Positions 10,862 to 22,211 are shown, counted from the stretch's first letter. The stretch: DNA of 64,000 nt from Calendula officinalis (GCA_963853835.1 OY970820.1:76690909-76754908), one strand, 5' to 3'. Translations and numbers: made by a program. Notes: generated by a model not told the origin, from the letters alone.

Positions 10862-12546
10862 TTACTTCATGTTTGAGTTTTCATCTTCTGAGGGTGCTTG
10901 AGTGAGTTCTTCTATCCCTTTTGTCATCGTGGAAAGAGCGGTTTCTAACTGAGCATTTCTCTCATGAGTGATCATCAGATCTTTGGTAAGTGATCTGACC
11001 AGCGGTGGATAATCTTCTAGAGAAGCTGTGTTAGGCACTTTACCTTCATTGGGAAGTTTGTCCTCCCGTTCCCTTGTTCTAGGGAACATTTGAGCATCAG
11101 ATTCCAGAGACCCTTTTTTTCCTGACGATATTCAGTTTCTTCACACCTTGCCATCAGACATATAACTTTCCATTGATCTTCAGAGTTTGGCTCAGATTCT
11201 TTTTCTATTTTTGAAAATAGACCTTTTGTGTTGCAAGTAATTACTTCTTCTTCACTTGTCTCTGAGTCACTTAACCAAGCTTCAGCAGTTGCCTTTAAAG
11301 CTTTTGCATCTTTCTCCGCCTTGGCTAGCTGAGCTTTCAGCTCCTGGTATTTCTTCTCGGTATCTTCATATTTCTTTTTATAATTTGACGGGGAACTTGA
11401 GCTTGATTTTTCAAAACCAGAGTTCTCTTTAACTCTGCAGTAAGCTTTGATGTGACCCGTTCTTCCACATTTAAAGCATATCATTTCTCCTCTGTCGTTT
11501 TGACCACCTGATCTGTTTCTATTTAAGAATCTCTTATACCATATGGCTAATAGAGCCATACTTTCAGAGAGTTCTTTTATGTCATCATTATCACCTTCTC
11601 GTGGATTAGATTCTCTTTCATTGAAGTCACCATCTTCAGCATCTTTGAATCTTTCATCATCAGCATCATTTGGATCAACAGCATTTTCAACCTTTGCTTT
11701 TAGTGCTCTGCGAGAGGACTTAGAAGAGCTTGCAATGAGAACCGAGGAGGCAGGAGTTTCATTAAGATCATCATACATCTTGTTTTCATTTTCAAAGTTC
11801 ATCAGTGTATTATAAAGACTGCTCATGTTCATATCTTTCATTTGACCAGAAGTTCTTAGCACTGTAGACATGACAACCCAGTCTTTTGGAAGGATTTCCA
11901 AGAATTTGTACATTAAATCTTGGACATCTTTGTGAATACCAAACTCCATTAACTCATTTATAAGGATGGTGAACCTTCTGTATGACATGTTGAGAGTTTC
12001 ACCATTGATGACCTTGAATGCTTCATACTTTTGATTTAACATTGCTTTTCTGCTGGCTTTAACTTCATTGGTTCCTTCATACGATGTTATCAGGATATCC
12101 CAAATCTCTTTGGCAGTTTTACACTCTTTTACAGTGATAAGAATGTGATGTGGGAGGGATGTTTGAAAGAGGAACCGTATTTCAGCATCTAAGCCCGCTA
12201 GCTTTTTGTCTGCCTCTGACCATTGATCTCTTGGTTTGGGTTCTTCAACATCAGAAAGGTCTTCTTCTTCTTCTTCTTCTTCTTCTTCTTCTTCTTCTTC
12301 TTCTTCTTCTTCTTCTTCTTCGTCTTTATCATCACCCTCCTTCTTCTTCTTCTTCTTGGAAATGGCTGTACTTGGAACGAACATTTTTGGAATGTATGGA
12401 CCATTGATAAGAATATCTTGTCCCATGTCATTTTGATGTTCGACAAATCCCAGAAAACGGATTTTCCACATACCAAAATCGTCATCGGTAAACACAGGGG
12501 CATTTGTCTTCGAACCAAGATTCATTTGAGATAACTTCTCACCCAT
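10862..12546 (-). pseudogene. Copia-like gag with a poly-glutamate run, frameshifted near its end
   Basis: The main frame (12546-11017) starts MGEKLSQMNLGSKTNAPV about 50 bp inside the tRNA-Met primer site, the expected place for gag. It shows the UBN2/copia gag signature (FDDFGMWK-like start, DILITSYEGTNEVKASRKAM in the middle) and a CCHC knuckle CFKCGRTGHIKAYC (about 11445-11486). Residues about 74-95 are a run of roughly 22 Glu encoded by a GAA microsatellite. A C-terminal coiled-coil-like Lys/Glu segment follows the knuckle. The ancestral frame continues at 11089-10862 (MFPRTREREDKLP), so there is a frameshift near 11090-11115, beside a T8 run. No pol domains follow; the element looks non-autonomous. 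Confidence 0.7.
12260..12321. repeat. (TTC)n / (GAA)n microsatellite inside gag
   Basis: A pure TTC run of about 62 bp encodes the glutamate tract of the minus-strand gag; a shorter TTC stretch lies near 12341-12356. Serine- or phenylalanine-rich frames on the plus strand here are artefacts of the repeat. Confidence 0.95.
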
Positions 12547-12594
12547 TTTTGATCAGTAAGTAAGCAGATCAACAATTATGAATTAATTGTCCCT

Positions 12595-12606
12595 GCTCTG
12601 ATACCA
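12595..12606 (-). other. Primer-binding site (initiator tRNA-Met) of the copia-like element
   Basis: GCTCTGATACCA is the complement of TGGTATCAGAGC and lies two bases from the LTR start at 12609. This fixes the element's orientation as minus. Confidence 0.85.
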
Positions 12607-12608
12607 AT

Positions 12609-13596
12609 TGTTAGTCCCGTGATAGGTGGAATATGACACATATACGCTTTCACTGACCAATTTAAATTAATGGAGACACTCAACACTTTTTAAACTTTTC
12701 TTTATTAATCAATAATTGAAACAATAAAGATGCAAGCAGTTTGCGGAATAGCTAAGAACAAATCCTAACTAAACTGCTTGCATGTGATAGATAACAACAG
12801 ATATTATCTAAAACAAGTTTATGATCAACAAATGATCAAGCACAAGACCAGACACTTTCGTTGTACAGATTCAATTCTCGAATCAGACAACTAGAGTTAA
12901 CTGGTGGTTTACACTCTGCTCAAAGGAATAAAGTTCTGGAGTAAATTCATCAGTGTGTAACCTTGTTGGGTGCACACCGAAATCGATCGACTAAGTCCTC
13001 AATTTATATCATTGGGAAATGTAGAGCTAAAGGAATGATCGATCGATTCCACGTGTGAGAATTCCGTTGGTGCAGAGGATACTTTATGGGGCGCGCACGA
13101 CCAACGGAATACCGACAGTACTTTCTGTCGTCTTGTGATCGCTGATATCTTCTAGAAGACTTGCAAGATATTCCCATAATCAGTGATGCACAAACTTGTG
13201 CGTTACTTGTGTCTTTCGGTGACTCTGAAACTTCCAGCCTATATACACTTCTGGTACTCATGAGTCTTCGGATACTCGTGCTTCTTCAGATGGCCTTCAG
13301 CTCCAGCGACCTTCACTAAGAGTTTTGCTTAGAGAAGTATCTGTTCAATGGTTCAGCGTTTTGTCCATTGCGCTGAACCTGTTATACTATCCGACGGGTT
13401 GACCAGTATTCGATTCCGCACGGGGAACTGATCGTTGTTTCAGCTGGTGATCAGATAGTGTAACTGGGTAGCTGCAATCTGATCAGATACCGTTACCCAC
13501 AATCGGAGGAACAAATCCTCAGAATGTATTCTAACTATTTGCCTTTTTGTCTTCATAAAATCTCCTCAGTGGGGGATGCTTTTCAGCGAGCCAACA
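12609..13596 (-). mobile_element. 5' LTR of the copia-like element
   Basis: The LTR spans TGTTAGTCCCG at 12609 to GAGCCAACA at 13596, about 988 bp, with TG...CA ends and the primer site at its inner edge. Its outer end abuts sequence homologous to 42403 onwards, so the insertion point in the duplicated block is exact on that side. The partner 3' LTR is not found to the left, so the element is truncated and its target duplication cannot be tested. Confidence 0.8.
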
Positions 13597-13849
13597 ATAA
13601 TTATAATTTATGTACATAATTATCACTTTATATTATGTTTTGAAAACGTCAGGATCTCACTGTAGCTTGTCAAGGCTCGAGGCTTGATTATGCTGTCACG
13701 TCACGTTACACTATATTTAGAACATTGTGTGTCATAATCAATTACAGTTTTCCTTTTTCTTAATGTCAATATTGTTATCAGATCATTTTTAAAAAAAATA
13801 CATGTAGTTGTGTGGAGCTCATCTGAAAAAGGATAGGAACAAAATACAT

Positions 13850-13965
13850 AATATGAAAGTAGTTGATAGTATAGCTTTCACTCATTATTATGGCCGGAGG
13901 TTCAAGTCTCATAATGGATATATGTGGTATTTACGAGTAAATTAAGATTTGTTGTTAAAAAAATC
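13850..13965 (+). mobile_element. SINE-like sequence
   Basis: A pol III B-box-like GGTTCAAGTCTC at 13899-13910 is followed by about 50 bp and an A-rich end (GTTAAAAAAATC). The same unit is present in copy B near 43349-43412. The A box is not clear and no target duplication was seen, so the call is tentative. Confidence 0.35.
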
Positions 13966-14018
13966 TCAATTGTCTATTTACATAAATTTGACAGTACATA
14001 ACAAAGGTCCAAATCTTT

Positions 14019-14583
14019 CCCTACAATGAAATCACTCTATGTGACAAGTGATCACGATAACTATTTTCAACCTATCACGATGAAATGTTGTCACCATAGT
14101 CTCGTCTCAATAGCATAATATTTATTGTCATCACCATAGAGCAACTAATCGCGATGAAAAGTTGTCGTTATAGGTTTTTTTGGGACATGTCGTCGCTGTA
14201 GGTGGACTTCGAACGACGACGTTTTATTTTCCGGCAAGGATAATAAAAGAAAGCCACACATAATTTTTATTTTCTCTATATCAAAGAAATATCGTCGCCA
14301 TACGCATCGAACGACGTTGTTTCTTTATCCGGAAACGAAAATAAAAGAATATCAAAAAGATTTTTCATTCCATCTATAACGACGACATGTCATCGCAACA
14401 TGATTGATGTTTCCAAAGGTCGGCCTAATTTATTCTGTTTCCCACTTGAATTCTGGTCAACTCTATAACAAGACATATCGTCGTTGAATGCTGGTCAACT
14501 CTATAACGAGACATATCGTCGCCATAATGTTAGATGTAGTGACGACACATGTTTCGTCGGGAAAGGGTGAAATTCTTGTAGTG
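14019..14583. mobile_element. CACTA-type miniature element (copy A)
   Basis: The right end reads GAAATTCTTGTAGTG, the reverse complement of the CACTACAAGAA terminus of En/Spm-like transposons. The left end CCCTACAATGAAATC is a degenerate version. Subterminal GACGACATGTCGTCGC-type repeats (for example near 14185, 14380 and 14507) are typical of the family. At 565 bp it has no transposase. Copy B keeps only its left part (43471-43909). Confidence 0.7.
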
Positions 14584-15755
14584 TTGTTAGCAACCCAACA
14601 ATCTCGAAATAGATGGTCATCATTGTTGAAAATCGGGTATCGGAACGAGTCTAGTTGATAAGCCATTTGTGTCAGATTCTCCATGAGTTGATGCCGATTT
14701 TGCTCGGGATAGATGTTGGGTTTTCTATGCATTTAGCCACAATTTACTTAAGGCGGAAATCAAAAGTAACTTGGTTAGAACATCGACCCGATAAAACTTT
14801 TGGACCGTTAGGTTTACAATTCTAATGCAACTAGAACTATTTAATGATATTAAATAGATGAACTCGAAAACTTACTTGTTCTTCGCGATTTGGAGAACTA
14901 TGTAAACCCTGTGATCTAGTACGAGCCAGATCAAACAATGCATTAGGATTCAAGGAAGAATCCCTCTATCGTATCACACCCAAGATTGATCACGAACGAG
15001 ACGATGTACCACGAGGTAGTACAAAGCACCCTTGAGAAACAGACACCAAAACCCGAACCCGAAAACCCTTTCGGTTCGTTCGAACGGCGGCGACTCGGCG
15101 GCGGCACGGTGGTTCGGCGGTGGTGTGGCGACGGCGGTGGTGTTCGGTCGAATGGGGAGAGAGGCAAGGAGGGAGTATTGAAAGTTATGATTAGGTTAAA
15201 CCCCTTAACCTCTATATATATTTTCCCTAAACACAATTATGGTAACACCATAATTGGTCCAAACCCATTGTTTAATTAACTCCTTAATTAAGCCCACAAG
15301 TATTAACTAAACCATTAATTAATACTTGGCCCGATACCGATTTACTAGTTAAATACCATTAACTAGTTTAGCCCGTCTAGCCCGTTAGTCCATTTAATTA
15401 AACTATTAATTAAACACTACGTTATTTCTCGTGTTCGTTGATTCCTCGAGGGCAACCCGAATAGGACTCTAAAATACCCGAACCGGAATACTGGTTTATT
15501 TGATGTGTTGGATACTATTTCCAACAATAGAATTATTCCATCTCTTATGGAATTCACATGTGGAAAGAATCTGCGAATCAATGAGTTTCCTAATGGATTT
15601 TAGATAATTTTTTAGTTGCATTGATAGCATACTCCGATGTGTCATAAATAGAATTTTTCATCGATTTCCGTGTTGAATATTTTCCAAGTTGAGTCTAGGT
15701 CAATTACCCGCCTATGGTTCGTACTTTGTAGTTCATTTATAATATAAACAATTAA
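14584..15755 (-). pseudogene. LINE reverse-transcriptase C-terminal remnant, split by a solo LTR
   Basis: On the minus strand the sequence flanking the solo LTR, joined across it, reads out pieces like HKRWNNSIPSKIGINSW and DDHLFRDCWVANN. They resemble the W-x-P-x-K...W and H-x-F-x-x-C pattern of the zf-RVT zinc domain at the end of plant L1-type LINE polyproteins. The pieces are in different frames and carry stops, so this is a dead fragment. It is missing from copy B of the duplication. The LINE call comes from motif memory. Confidence 0.45.
14714..15526 (-). mobile_element. Solo copia-type LTR with ATAGA target duplication
   Basis: The sequence runs from TGTTGGGTTTTC to ATTTCCAACA (813 bp) and is flanked by ATAGA on both sides (14709-14713 and 15527-15531). 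On the minus strand it starts TGTTGGAAATAGTATCC, usual for copia LTRs, and has a TATA-like ATATATATAGAGG near 15213-15225. No internal region or primer site adjoins it. The 75- to 97-residue frames inside it (14943-15279) are GC-rich chance frames. Confidence 0.8.
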
Positions 15756-16402
15756 GACATCTTATTAATGAAACTCTCTATTTCATAATTACCGTTTTAA
15801 AATTTTGGTTACATCGCTATTATCGTAAGCATGTAAAACTATGAGCATTATTTTAACTACATTTACCAGGAATTGAGAGTTCCCCCCTTCTCCGACCATT
15901 ACTGCCCAACCTGAGAGCGGACAACTAATACGTTCCGCTTATTGAACAAGGTTCTATGGTCGGTCCGTGATCCCACTCATATTAATTTTTTTCCTCTTTT
16001 CATATTAATCTAAACAAACCGTTACTTGTGTATTTAAAGTTTCCATTTTACTCATATATCGAGCTCTTTGATTCGTAGGCAGGGCCGCAGGGTACGTATA
16101 TATGAAAAAAAGACCATGCACCAGTTTTACAACGTGCACACATAAAACCCGTCATAAAATAATCTCAACGCGAAACTGTTTAGATCTAAAGTAAAACATG
16201 TATATCACTAGCTTTTCCTAAAGTTTAAACTAAAGTGTTCTTCAAATTGCATTTAAAGATATTTAGGTGGTTTTATAAATGGGCTTTAATTCAATATAAT
16301 TTAATTCTTACATTATTGGGCTTAAGTGAATACGTATTTTTGAAATTAGGGTTTAGGAATGAATCGCATACTTCTATTTATACGATGTTCTATTTCCATT
16401 AC
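15756..16402. other. Upstream flank of the duplicated small gene, copy A
   Basis: Non-coding; conserved in copy B (43915-44533). It contains GGCAGGGCCGCAGGGTACG and a stretch around 16235-16360 that could be the 5' leader of the small gene. A good promoter cannot be picked out. Confidence 0.4.
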
Positions 16403-17267
16403 ATGAACGCAGCTACTGCAATGGTGGAAAATTTCTACCCTGATCCGGGAATAGCCAACCAAAATGATATATCTGATTCGATGTAAGCAATTTGTCGATC
16501 TGTTTGTTCTGTTCCAATTTATTGTTAATTTATATATCTGCAACTGATCGTAATCGCTTGTTCAACATTTTAATTTCATGGTCTCAATTTCCGTTTTACT
16601 AGTCCCGTAGATTTTTAATTTTTATTTTTGTGTGTAAATTTAGCTTATACATCTATAAATCAGTATTCTGGACATAATGTTTTTGGAAAATTGTGTTTTT
16701 AACTTGTGTCATTATCCGATGTTTTGTGTATTTCATCTATTAACTCATTGATTTTGTACAATATGTCAGGATCGGGTCATAACATGTTAATTGTTCATAG
16801 CATATCAAGGGGATGATCTTAAGGTAAAAATCTAAGCCATCTGTATCTTAATTGTTGTAGATTCTTTATGTTTTATTCTTATGGTATTTGATTTTATCTT
16901 ATAATCTGACTTACAACTCCATTTATAGATTCATTAATTAACAAAGAACAAAACTGATAACAAAGGACAAAATTGATATTTCATAACTAATTTTAAAGCT
17001 TTTATGTCCTTTTTGTTGTTAGTTTTGTGTAGCTCATTCATCTTGCAAATCAATTTAGAATAATTTTATTATCGTTTGCACGTGCAGGACAAGTGATACG
17101 TCTTTGAGATTGAAGGGTAAGCCTCTTTTTGATCTTATTAAGAGGTAACCTCTTAATCGGTCAGATTAAGGGTGTTTGCTAACCCTCTTTTTCAAGCAGA
17201 TGTCGGTAATGAAGGCAACTAAAAGTGCCTTCATGAACCAGAAGATGAAACCAAAGATCACTTGCGA
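16403..17267 (+). pseudogene. Exons 1 and 2 of the duplicated small gene, copy A (probably broken)
   Basis: Exon 1 (16403-16482) starts MNAATAMVENFYPDPG and ends at a GTAAGC splice donor. Exon 2 (17200-17267) encodes SVMKATKSAFMNQKMK, with an AAGCAG acceptor and GTAAG donor. Both exons are conserved in copy B. In copy A the join at exon 2 is out of frame, because bases before ATGTCGG differ from copy B, and the third exon runs into the 84-bp repeat, so this copy is probably non-functional. The protein family is not recognised. Confidence 0.45.
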
Positions 17268-17402
17268 GTAAGTTCATATCTATTTATATTGATCAAAATT
17301 TTAAATTATACATGACTAATATATGAATGAAACTAATTTTTTTGTTTTTATTGATCAAGGGATCAGAAGATGCATCGGTTCATAATGGGGAAACAAACAG
17401 AC

Positions 17403-17690
17403 TGACCATCGACCCTGAACCAAATGGCCTGAGCACAGGCACCATTGGCTAAGGCCGAGCTATTTCATGACCCGAACCAGCTCGACTCACCATCGACCCT
17501 GAACCAAAATGGCCCGATCACAGGCTCCATTGGCTTAGGCCGAGCTATTTCATGACCCGAACCAGCTCGACTCACCATCGACCCTGAACCAAATGGCCCG
17601 ATCACAGGCACCATTGGCTTACTCAGGGCCATTTCAAGATCCGAACCAGCTCGACTCACCATAGGCCCTCAACCAAACGCCCCGAGCCCA
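17403..17690. repeat. 84/85-bp tandem repeat, about 3.5 units
   Basis: Units start at CATCGACCCTGAACC (17407, 17491 and then 17576), with CTCGACTCACCAT at 17481, 17566 and 17650. The spacing is 84 or 85 bp; one unit has an extra A (ACCAAAATGG), which breaks the 28-codon period. The repeat starts exactly where copies A and B of the duplication stop matching. The downstream plus-strand stretch to about 17810 reads YAPEYIQEINPTVETSDDE and then a stop, which hints at coding ancestry. Confidence 0.8.
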
Positions 17691-18037
17691 CCTAACCCAT
17701 CATACGCACCTGAATATATACAAGAAATCAACCCGACTGTTGAAACAAGTGATGATGAACATGTTGAAGATGCAACTTTTGAGGATGTGAAAGAAACAAT
17801 GGTACTATAGGCGACTCAGGGAAAACCCCACCTTTTAATCTGACTAAGAAGTAAGGCCCGGAAAGGAAGTTTTTATGTGAGAAAGTCAAGCCAGGAAGTC
17901 TCCTGTATAAAAAAGATATTTCTTCATGTACACAATACTTAAGGGACCAGTACTTTGTGTAGTGTGTTTCACAAAAAAAAAAACAATGATTAATGAAAAT
18001 AAAATTTAGAAATGAGACAGACCTTTACAACCTTTTA
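17691..18037. other. Unassigned stretch, possible exon relic
   Basis: A short plus-strand frame (about 17701-17810) with acidic residues (TSDDEHVEDATFEDVKE) continues from the repeat; no family recognised. The rest is AT-rich and featureless. Confidence 0.25.
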
Positions 18038-18494
18038 GGCCACGTTTGTTTTGACGTAATTCTCCGTAATCTTCCGTAATTGTAATTTGAAATTACGAAA
18101 CAAAAATTTTGTAATCTCGAATTACGATATTCGTTGTAATTGAATTTCGTCCCAAAACCCTAAAAATTCAATTACGGTCCTTTAGTAAACTAACAAATTT
18201 GAATATTCTATATGCTTCAAATTTTAAAATCGTTTAAAAAAATTTTAAAAAATTTAAATAATTTAAAAATATTAAAAAAATTATAAAATAATAAAAATTA
18301 ATTTTTTTTAAATTAAATATAATTAAAAATAATAATAAATAATAATAAATAATGAAATTTTAAAAAAGTTTTTAAAAAAATGTATAAATATTGATTTGAA
18401 TTACAACTCAAAATTTTGTTAATCAAACGCGTAACCGTATTTAATTACAACATATTTCAATTACATTACGGAGGATTAGGTTGAGTCAAACGCC
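18038..18494. mobile_element. Tourist-like (PIF/Harbinger-type) miniature element
   Basis: The terminal inverted repeats are GGCCACGTTTGTTTTGACG on the left and, inverted, GGCGTTTGACTCAACC on the right, each followed by an internal CTCCGTAAT motif. The left flank is TTA and the right flank TTC, so the 3-bp target duplication is imperfect. The core is low-complexity AT. It ends only 15 bp before a Helitron terminus. Confidence 0.6.
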
Positions 18495-19948
18495 TTCTTA
18501 TTCTCTTAACTAGCTTCATAGCCCGCCCAACTGGGCGGGCATGCTTCAAGATTTATATTATAGAAAAATACCAATAAATATTAATAATTTTAAAAATGAC
18601 ATAAGAATCGATAGCTGTAATGATGAGTTTGTACAAAATTTGATAATCTCTTTTTACCTATATTATTTCTTCTCTCAATAATTGATGAATCCATAAATTA
18701 AATATATAACTAAAATCTCAAAAACATTACCTATCAAAGGATGTCCAATGAAGGAAAGATGGATTCGAATTTGGTGGGGCCTACCAGATTGAATCTCTAT
18801 CTACTCACACTCACACATAACCATAAAAATTACAACTTTTTTTTATGTCCAACTAAAAAACATTTTCTTACACTTCAACCTCATACAAATGAAATATTTT
18901 TCTTCCTTAACCTGTTGCCCACAACTGCTGAAGTTTTGTCAGCAAAAAGTGATGCTACAAATTAGTATGCAAAACTCATGCATATCCATTTAAATCCAAG
19001 CCTAAACTATCACTATGGTTAACACCTAAAGGGGAGTCAGTGAGTGTGTGCAAAAGATGTGTGCCACCTGCTCCAATAATTTATGCACTAAGTTAACCAT
19101 AGTATCTAGTCAACCCATACACCACCATCCTACTCCAACCCAACCCATTCCAACCCATAAGTATAAATATAATAAACAAAGTCGGGCTGGAAACAAAGGA
19201 CCTACATTATAATATGAAAGAAAGCATGCAGGTCAAGATGGGTTAAAACTCCTTCTACTTTTGGGCTACAAATTCGTATGCAACACTCCTGCATTTCATC
19301 AAAATTCCCCAAATCTAACCTATAGCTATGATTAGAAACTAAAAGGGATGTCAGTGCGTGTGTGCAAAGATTTAGTGCCACCTTATAACACCATTTAATG
19401 CCTACTACAATCATAGCAACTAAACCTCCCAACGCACCCTTATAACACCAATTTTGACCCAAACCAAAACCACCCAGAAAGAAGAAAAGTTACCCGATAA
19501 GCCAACTCCACCTTAAAAAATCAAAAAAATCCCATATGTTCTCCAAAATTCTGAAATAATAGTTCTAATCAGCTCATGAATTTTCAAGATGATCTACCCA
19601 CCGGAACCGAATCGGCCCTTCTGCTGCCTTTTTAAATCGAAAATATGCACCAAACAGCAACAATAGCAGAAAAAAATCGGAAAAATCCCAGAAACTCCAG
19701 AAAAATGGGAATTTATGCAACTAAGGCCCACAAAAAAATTCAGCTTCAAAAATCCACCCCAACTGTCTAAAACTTACCAAACAGTCCAGAAAAAACCCAT
19801 TCGACCCGTTTTCAAGAAACAATTCAGAAAAATCCCAAAAAAAAACTGAAAAATGGGAAATCATAATCCTAAGTCTTCCACAAAAAAAATTAAAATAATA
19901 TATAAACAGCCTGAAATACAATATAAACATTAAAATAATATATATATT

Positions 19949-20095
19949 CTAAAATAATATATTGTCATGAATTCCCGGTTTTTCTAGATTAAATTTTGGA
20001 TTTTTTCCAGGTTCATCAATATCTTCAGGCCACATTGAAGATAAAACTTCAACTTCCATGTCTTCAACATGTTCATCTTCCATTTCGTGCACCAT
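19949..20095 (-). pseudogene. Captured gene fragment in Helitron 1, resembling a histidine kinase 5 N-terminus
   Basis: A 48-codon frame begins MVHEMEDEHVEDMEVEVL and continues SSMWPEDIDEPGKNPKFNL before a stop. The pattern MWPED(I/V)...K-x-F-N-x-(E/D)-K-P-G-x-x-D-x-x-L matches what I remember of the acidic N-terminus of plant histidine kinase 5 (AHK5/CKI2), a cytosolic sensor kinase. Only that first piece is present; no PAS, kinase or receiver domain follows. It lies inside the Helitron, so it is most simply an exon taken from a host gene. The assignment is from memory and has not been searched. Confidence 0.45.
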
Positions 20096-20754
20096 TCCCA
20101 AATGATCAAGAATCGTTTATCAAGATTGGATTTTTTTTAGTGAAAATCGGTTATCTGCATAAAAAGATGAATTAAATCATGATCGGTAGAAGTTTACCAA
20201 CTCTTTTCATAATCCAGATTTACGTTTTTTGAAAAACAAAATATTAATAATTACTAATCATCAATAATCATAAATTCATAATAGAATTATAAACCCTTAA
20301 ATCAGAAACTATGAATCTAAAAGGAAAAAAACAGAGTATAATATAAGTCATGAATTGAAGTGTAATTATTACTCACCAATACATATTTCCCAGTAGCATA
20401 ATCTAAAAAATTATTAATCCTCTATCTGTACTTGAAGAACAACATGAACACCAAACACAAAAGATCAATCCTGCTCAAAATTCTTAAATAATAATTGAAA
20501 CCCAATAATCAGTTAAACCAATAAGCTAATGAACTGGTGCCACATAGATCAAAGGTATTGGGGGAAAAACACCCGTCTGATGATAGTCATTTCATTTTGT
20601 GCAACCCCTTTTTCACTGTAGATCTGGAAAGTATCTCACAAATGTTCAGTCGATTAATAAACAAAACAATTTTACTAAATTTAATTCAATTAATCATAGA
20701 GAGAAAATACGATCTAGACGATACAAGCAAAAACAATACCTACGATGGAACCAG

Positions 20755-20890
20755 ATTGATCGAGGAAGCATCGATCGATTGACGAAGCAGCGATGGATTG
20801 AGGAAGCAGGCGACTGAGGAATGATTGACGAAGCAGCGATCGATTGAGGAACGATTGAGAAGCAGCGATCGATTGAGAAGCAGCCGATTG
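20755..20890. repeat. Short irregular repeats with GATCGATTGA and GAAGCAGCGA words
   Basis: The words ATCGATTGA, GAAGCAGCGAT and GAGGAA recur irregularly at spacings of about 20-45 bp near the 5' end of Helitron 1. Serine/leucine-rich minus-strand frames over them are products of the repeat. Confidence 0.6.
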
Positions 20891-21301
20891 AAGATTGGAT
20901 CGTGACAAAGGGATTGAAGATGGAAGATCTCGCCCCTATAAATTCGCATAGAAATAACAGAATTATATGTTATCTACAGAAGTTTGTGAGGAAAACGTTG
21001 GCCAACCAGTGAATTACACGTGACATTATCAGCTAATCAAATAGCTTGAAACGGGTGAGGTGTCAAACTAAAATCATATGTAGCTCCATATATAGGGAAA
21101 GATTTAAAGAATATTGGTATTTTATATTTCTCATAGGTATTAAGTCGAACACCTGGTGTCCCTTAAACTTACAATGAATAGAGATAAGCATTGGTAAATA
21201 ATTTCAACAACTACAGCTACATCAATCAGTAAAAGTTGAATAAAGAGAGATTTGGCAAATAGGATGTAGAAACCTAATTTCTAAGATGCTTCAGGTACTT
21301 G

Positions 21302-22211
21302 TGTGACAACCCTCGGAAATGGGTCGTTTTCCCGACACCCAATCTAATCGTGCACGTTTTGTAAAACAAATATTTTTCAATGGGGAAATAAATATTACGA
21401 GCCATTATCACGCGTAATCATACACATGTTATTATGCATACAGTTTGAATCTTAGTAAGTTATTAAGTTATAGCAAACTCTCAATCTTAGTAAGTTATTA
21501 AGTTATAGCAAACTCTCAGTAGAATTCACAATTAAGCGAATTGTGAACCATGGACGTAAGTTATATAATCGACCCAACTAGAAATATAAAATTTAAAATA
21601 TTTTAACATGATACTCAACCAAATCAAATTATACGAAAATAAAGCACAAGGCATTAACCACGCTAAGTTTAAGTAAATGCGAATTCAATTACACATCAAG
21701 GAAAAACTAAACTCTTAGAACTATGGAAGCGAGTATCAAATACAGTAATATTTAACATTCGTTTAAACTTCAATGAGTATTTAGTATACATTTGATACAA
21801 ATTAAACAAAATATACTCCAAATACCAAGAAAAGAAAGTCAAACAATTGCCCCTCACGCTTTTCCTTGTGTTGTCTACCATATCTAAATTTGTCTGCCAT
21901 ATCTAACCAAACCACTCCACCATCTTGTCCTTTCTCTTTCATTTCATGTACATAAGAAACCACAGACATTATTACCTTTTATTATCTTTCATACATCTAG
22001 AAAGGTTAATAACTTAAGGGTTTTAGTTTTGTTAACCAACTAGAAAGAACTGCATTGTCCACATGAGAAATGTTCAAAAAGGTCCATTATTTTTAGAAAG
22101 TCCCAAGGAATAACTCTCAACCATTGATCAATAAGATCTAATGGTCAAGATTAATCACATATTTTATATATTGAGGGGTATTTTGGTCATTTTTTAAAAA
22201 ATAAAAATATT

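Larger units (their letters stand above)
13597..17402 (+). repeat. Segmental duplication, copy A (interrupted)
   Basis: This stretch aligns by eye with about 42403-46590. Shared landmarks include GGCTCGAGGCTTGATTATGC (13675 and 42483), the CACTA-type element, GGCAGGGCCGCAGGGTACG (16078 and 44163), exon 1 of a small gene (16403 and 44534) and exon 2 (17200 and 46383). Copy A has a LINE fragment and a solo LTR at 14584-15755 that copy B lacks. Copy B has two hAT elements that copy A lacks. At 17402 the alignment stops and an 84-bp tandem repeat begins. Confidence 0.85.
18510..21102 (-). mobile_element. Non-autonomous Helitron 1
   Basis: Read on the minus strand, the 3' end shows a 9-bp-stem hairpin (18521-18540, GCCCGCCCA/TGGGCGGGC), seven bases, CTAG, then a flanking T. 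The 5' end is TCTTTCCCTATATATGG preceded by A (21102-21086). TC...CTAG ends, a subterminal hairpin and insertion between A and T define Helitrons. At 2.6 kb it has no Rep-helicase, so it would depend on enzymes from another copy. It carries a captured exon (19949-20095) and two related stretches at about 18953-19090 and 19265-19400 (both with GTGTGTGCAAA), an internal duplication. Confidence 0.75.

Noticed and set aside
12150..12534. Plus-strand Ser-, Phe- and Leu-run frames and a minus-strand Lys-run frame
   Set aside because: They are other-frame readings of the (TTC)n tract in the minus-strand gag.
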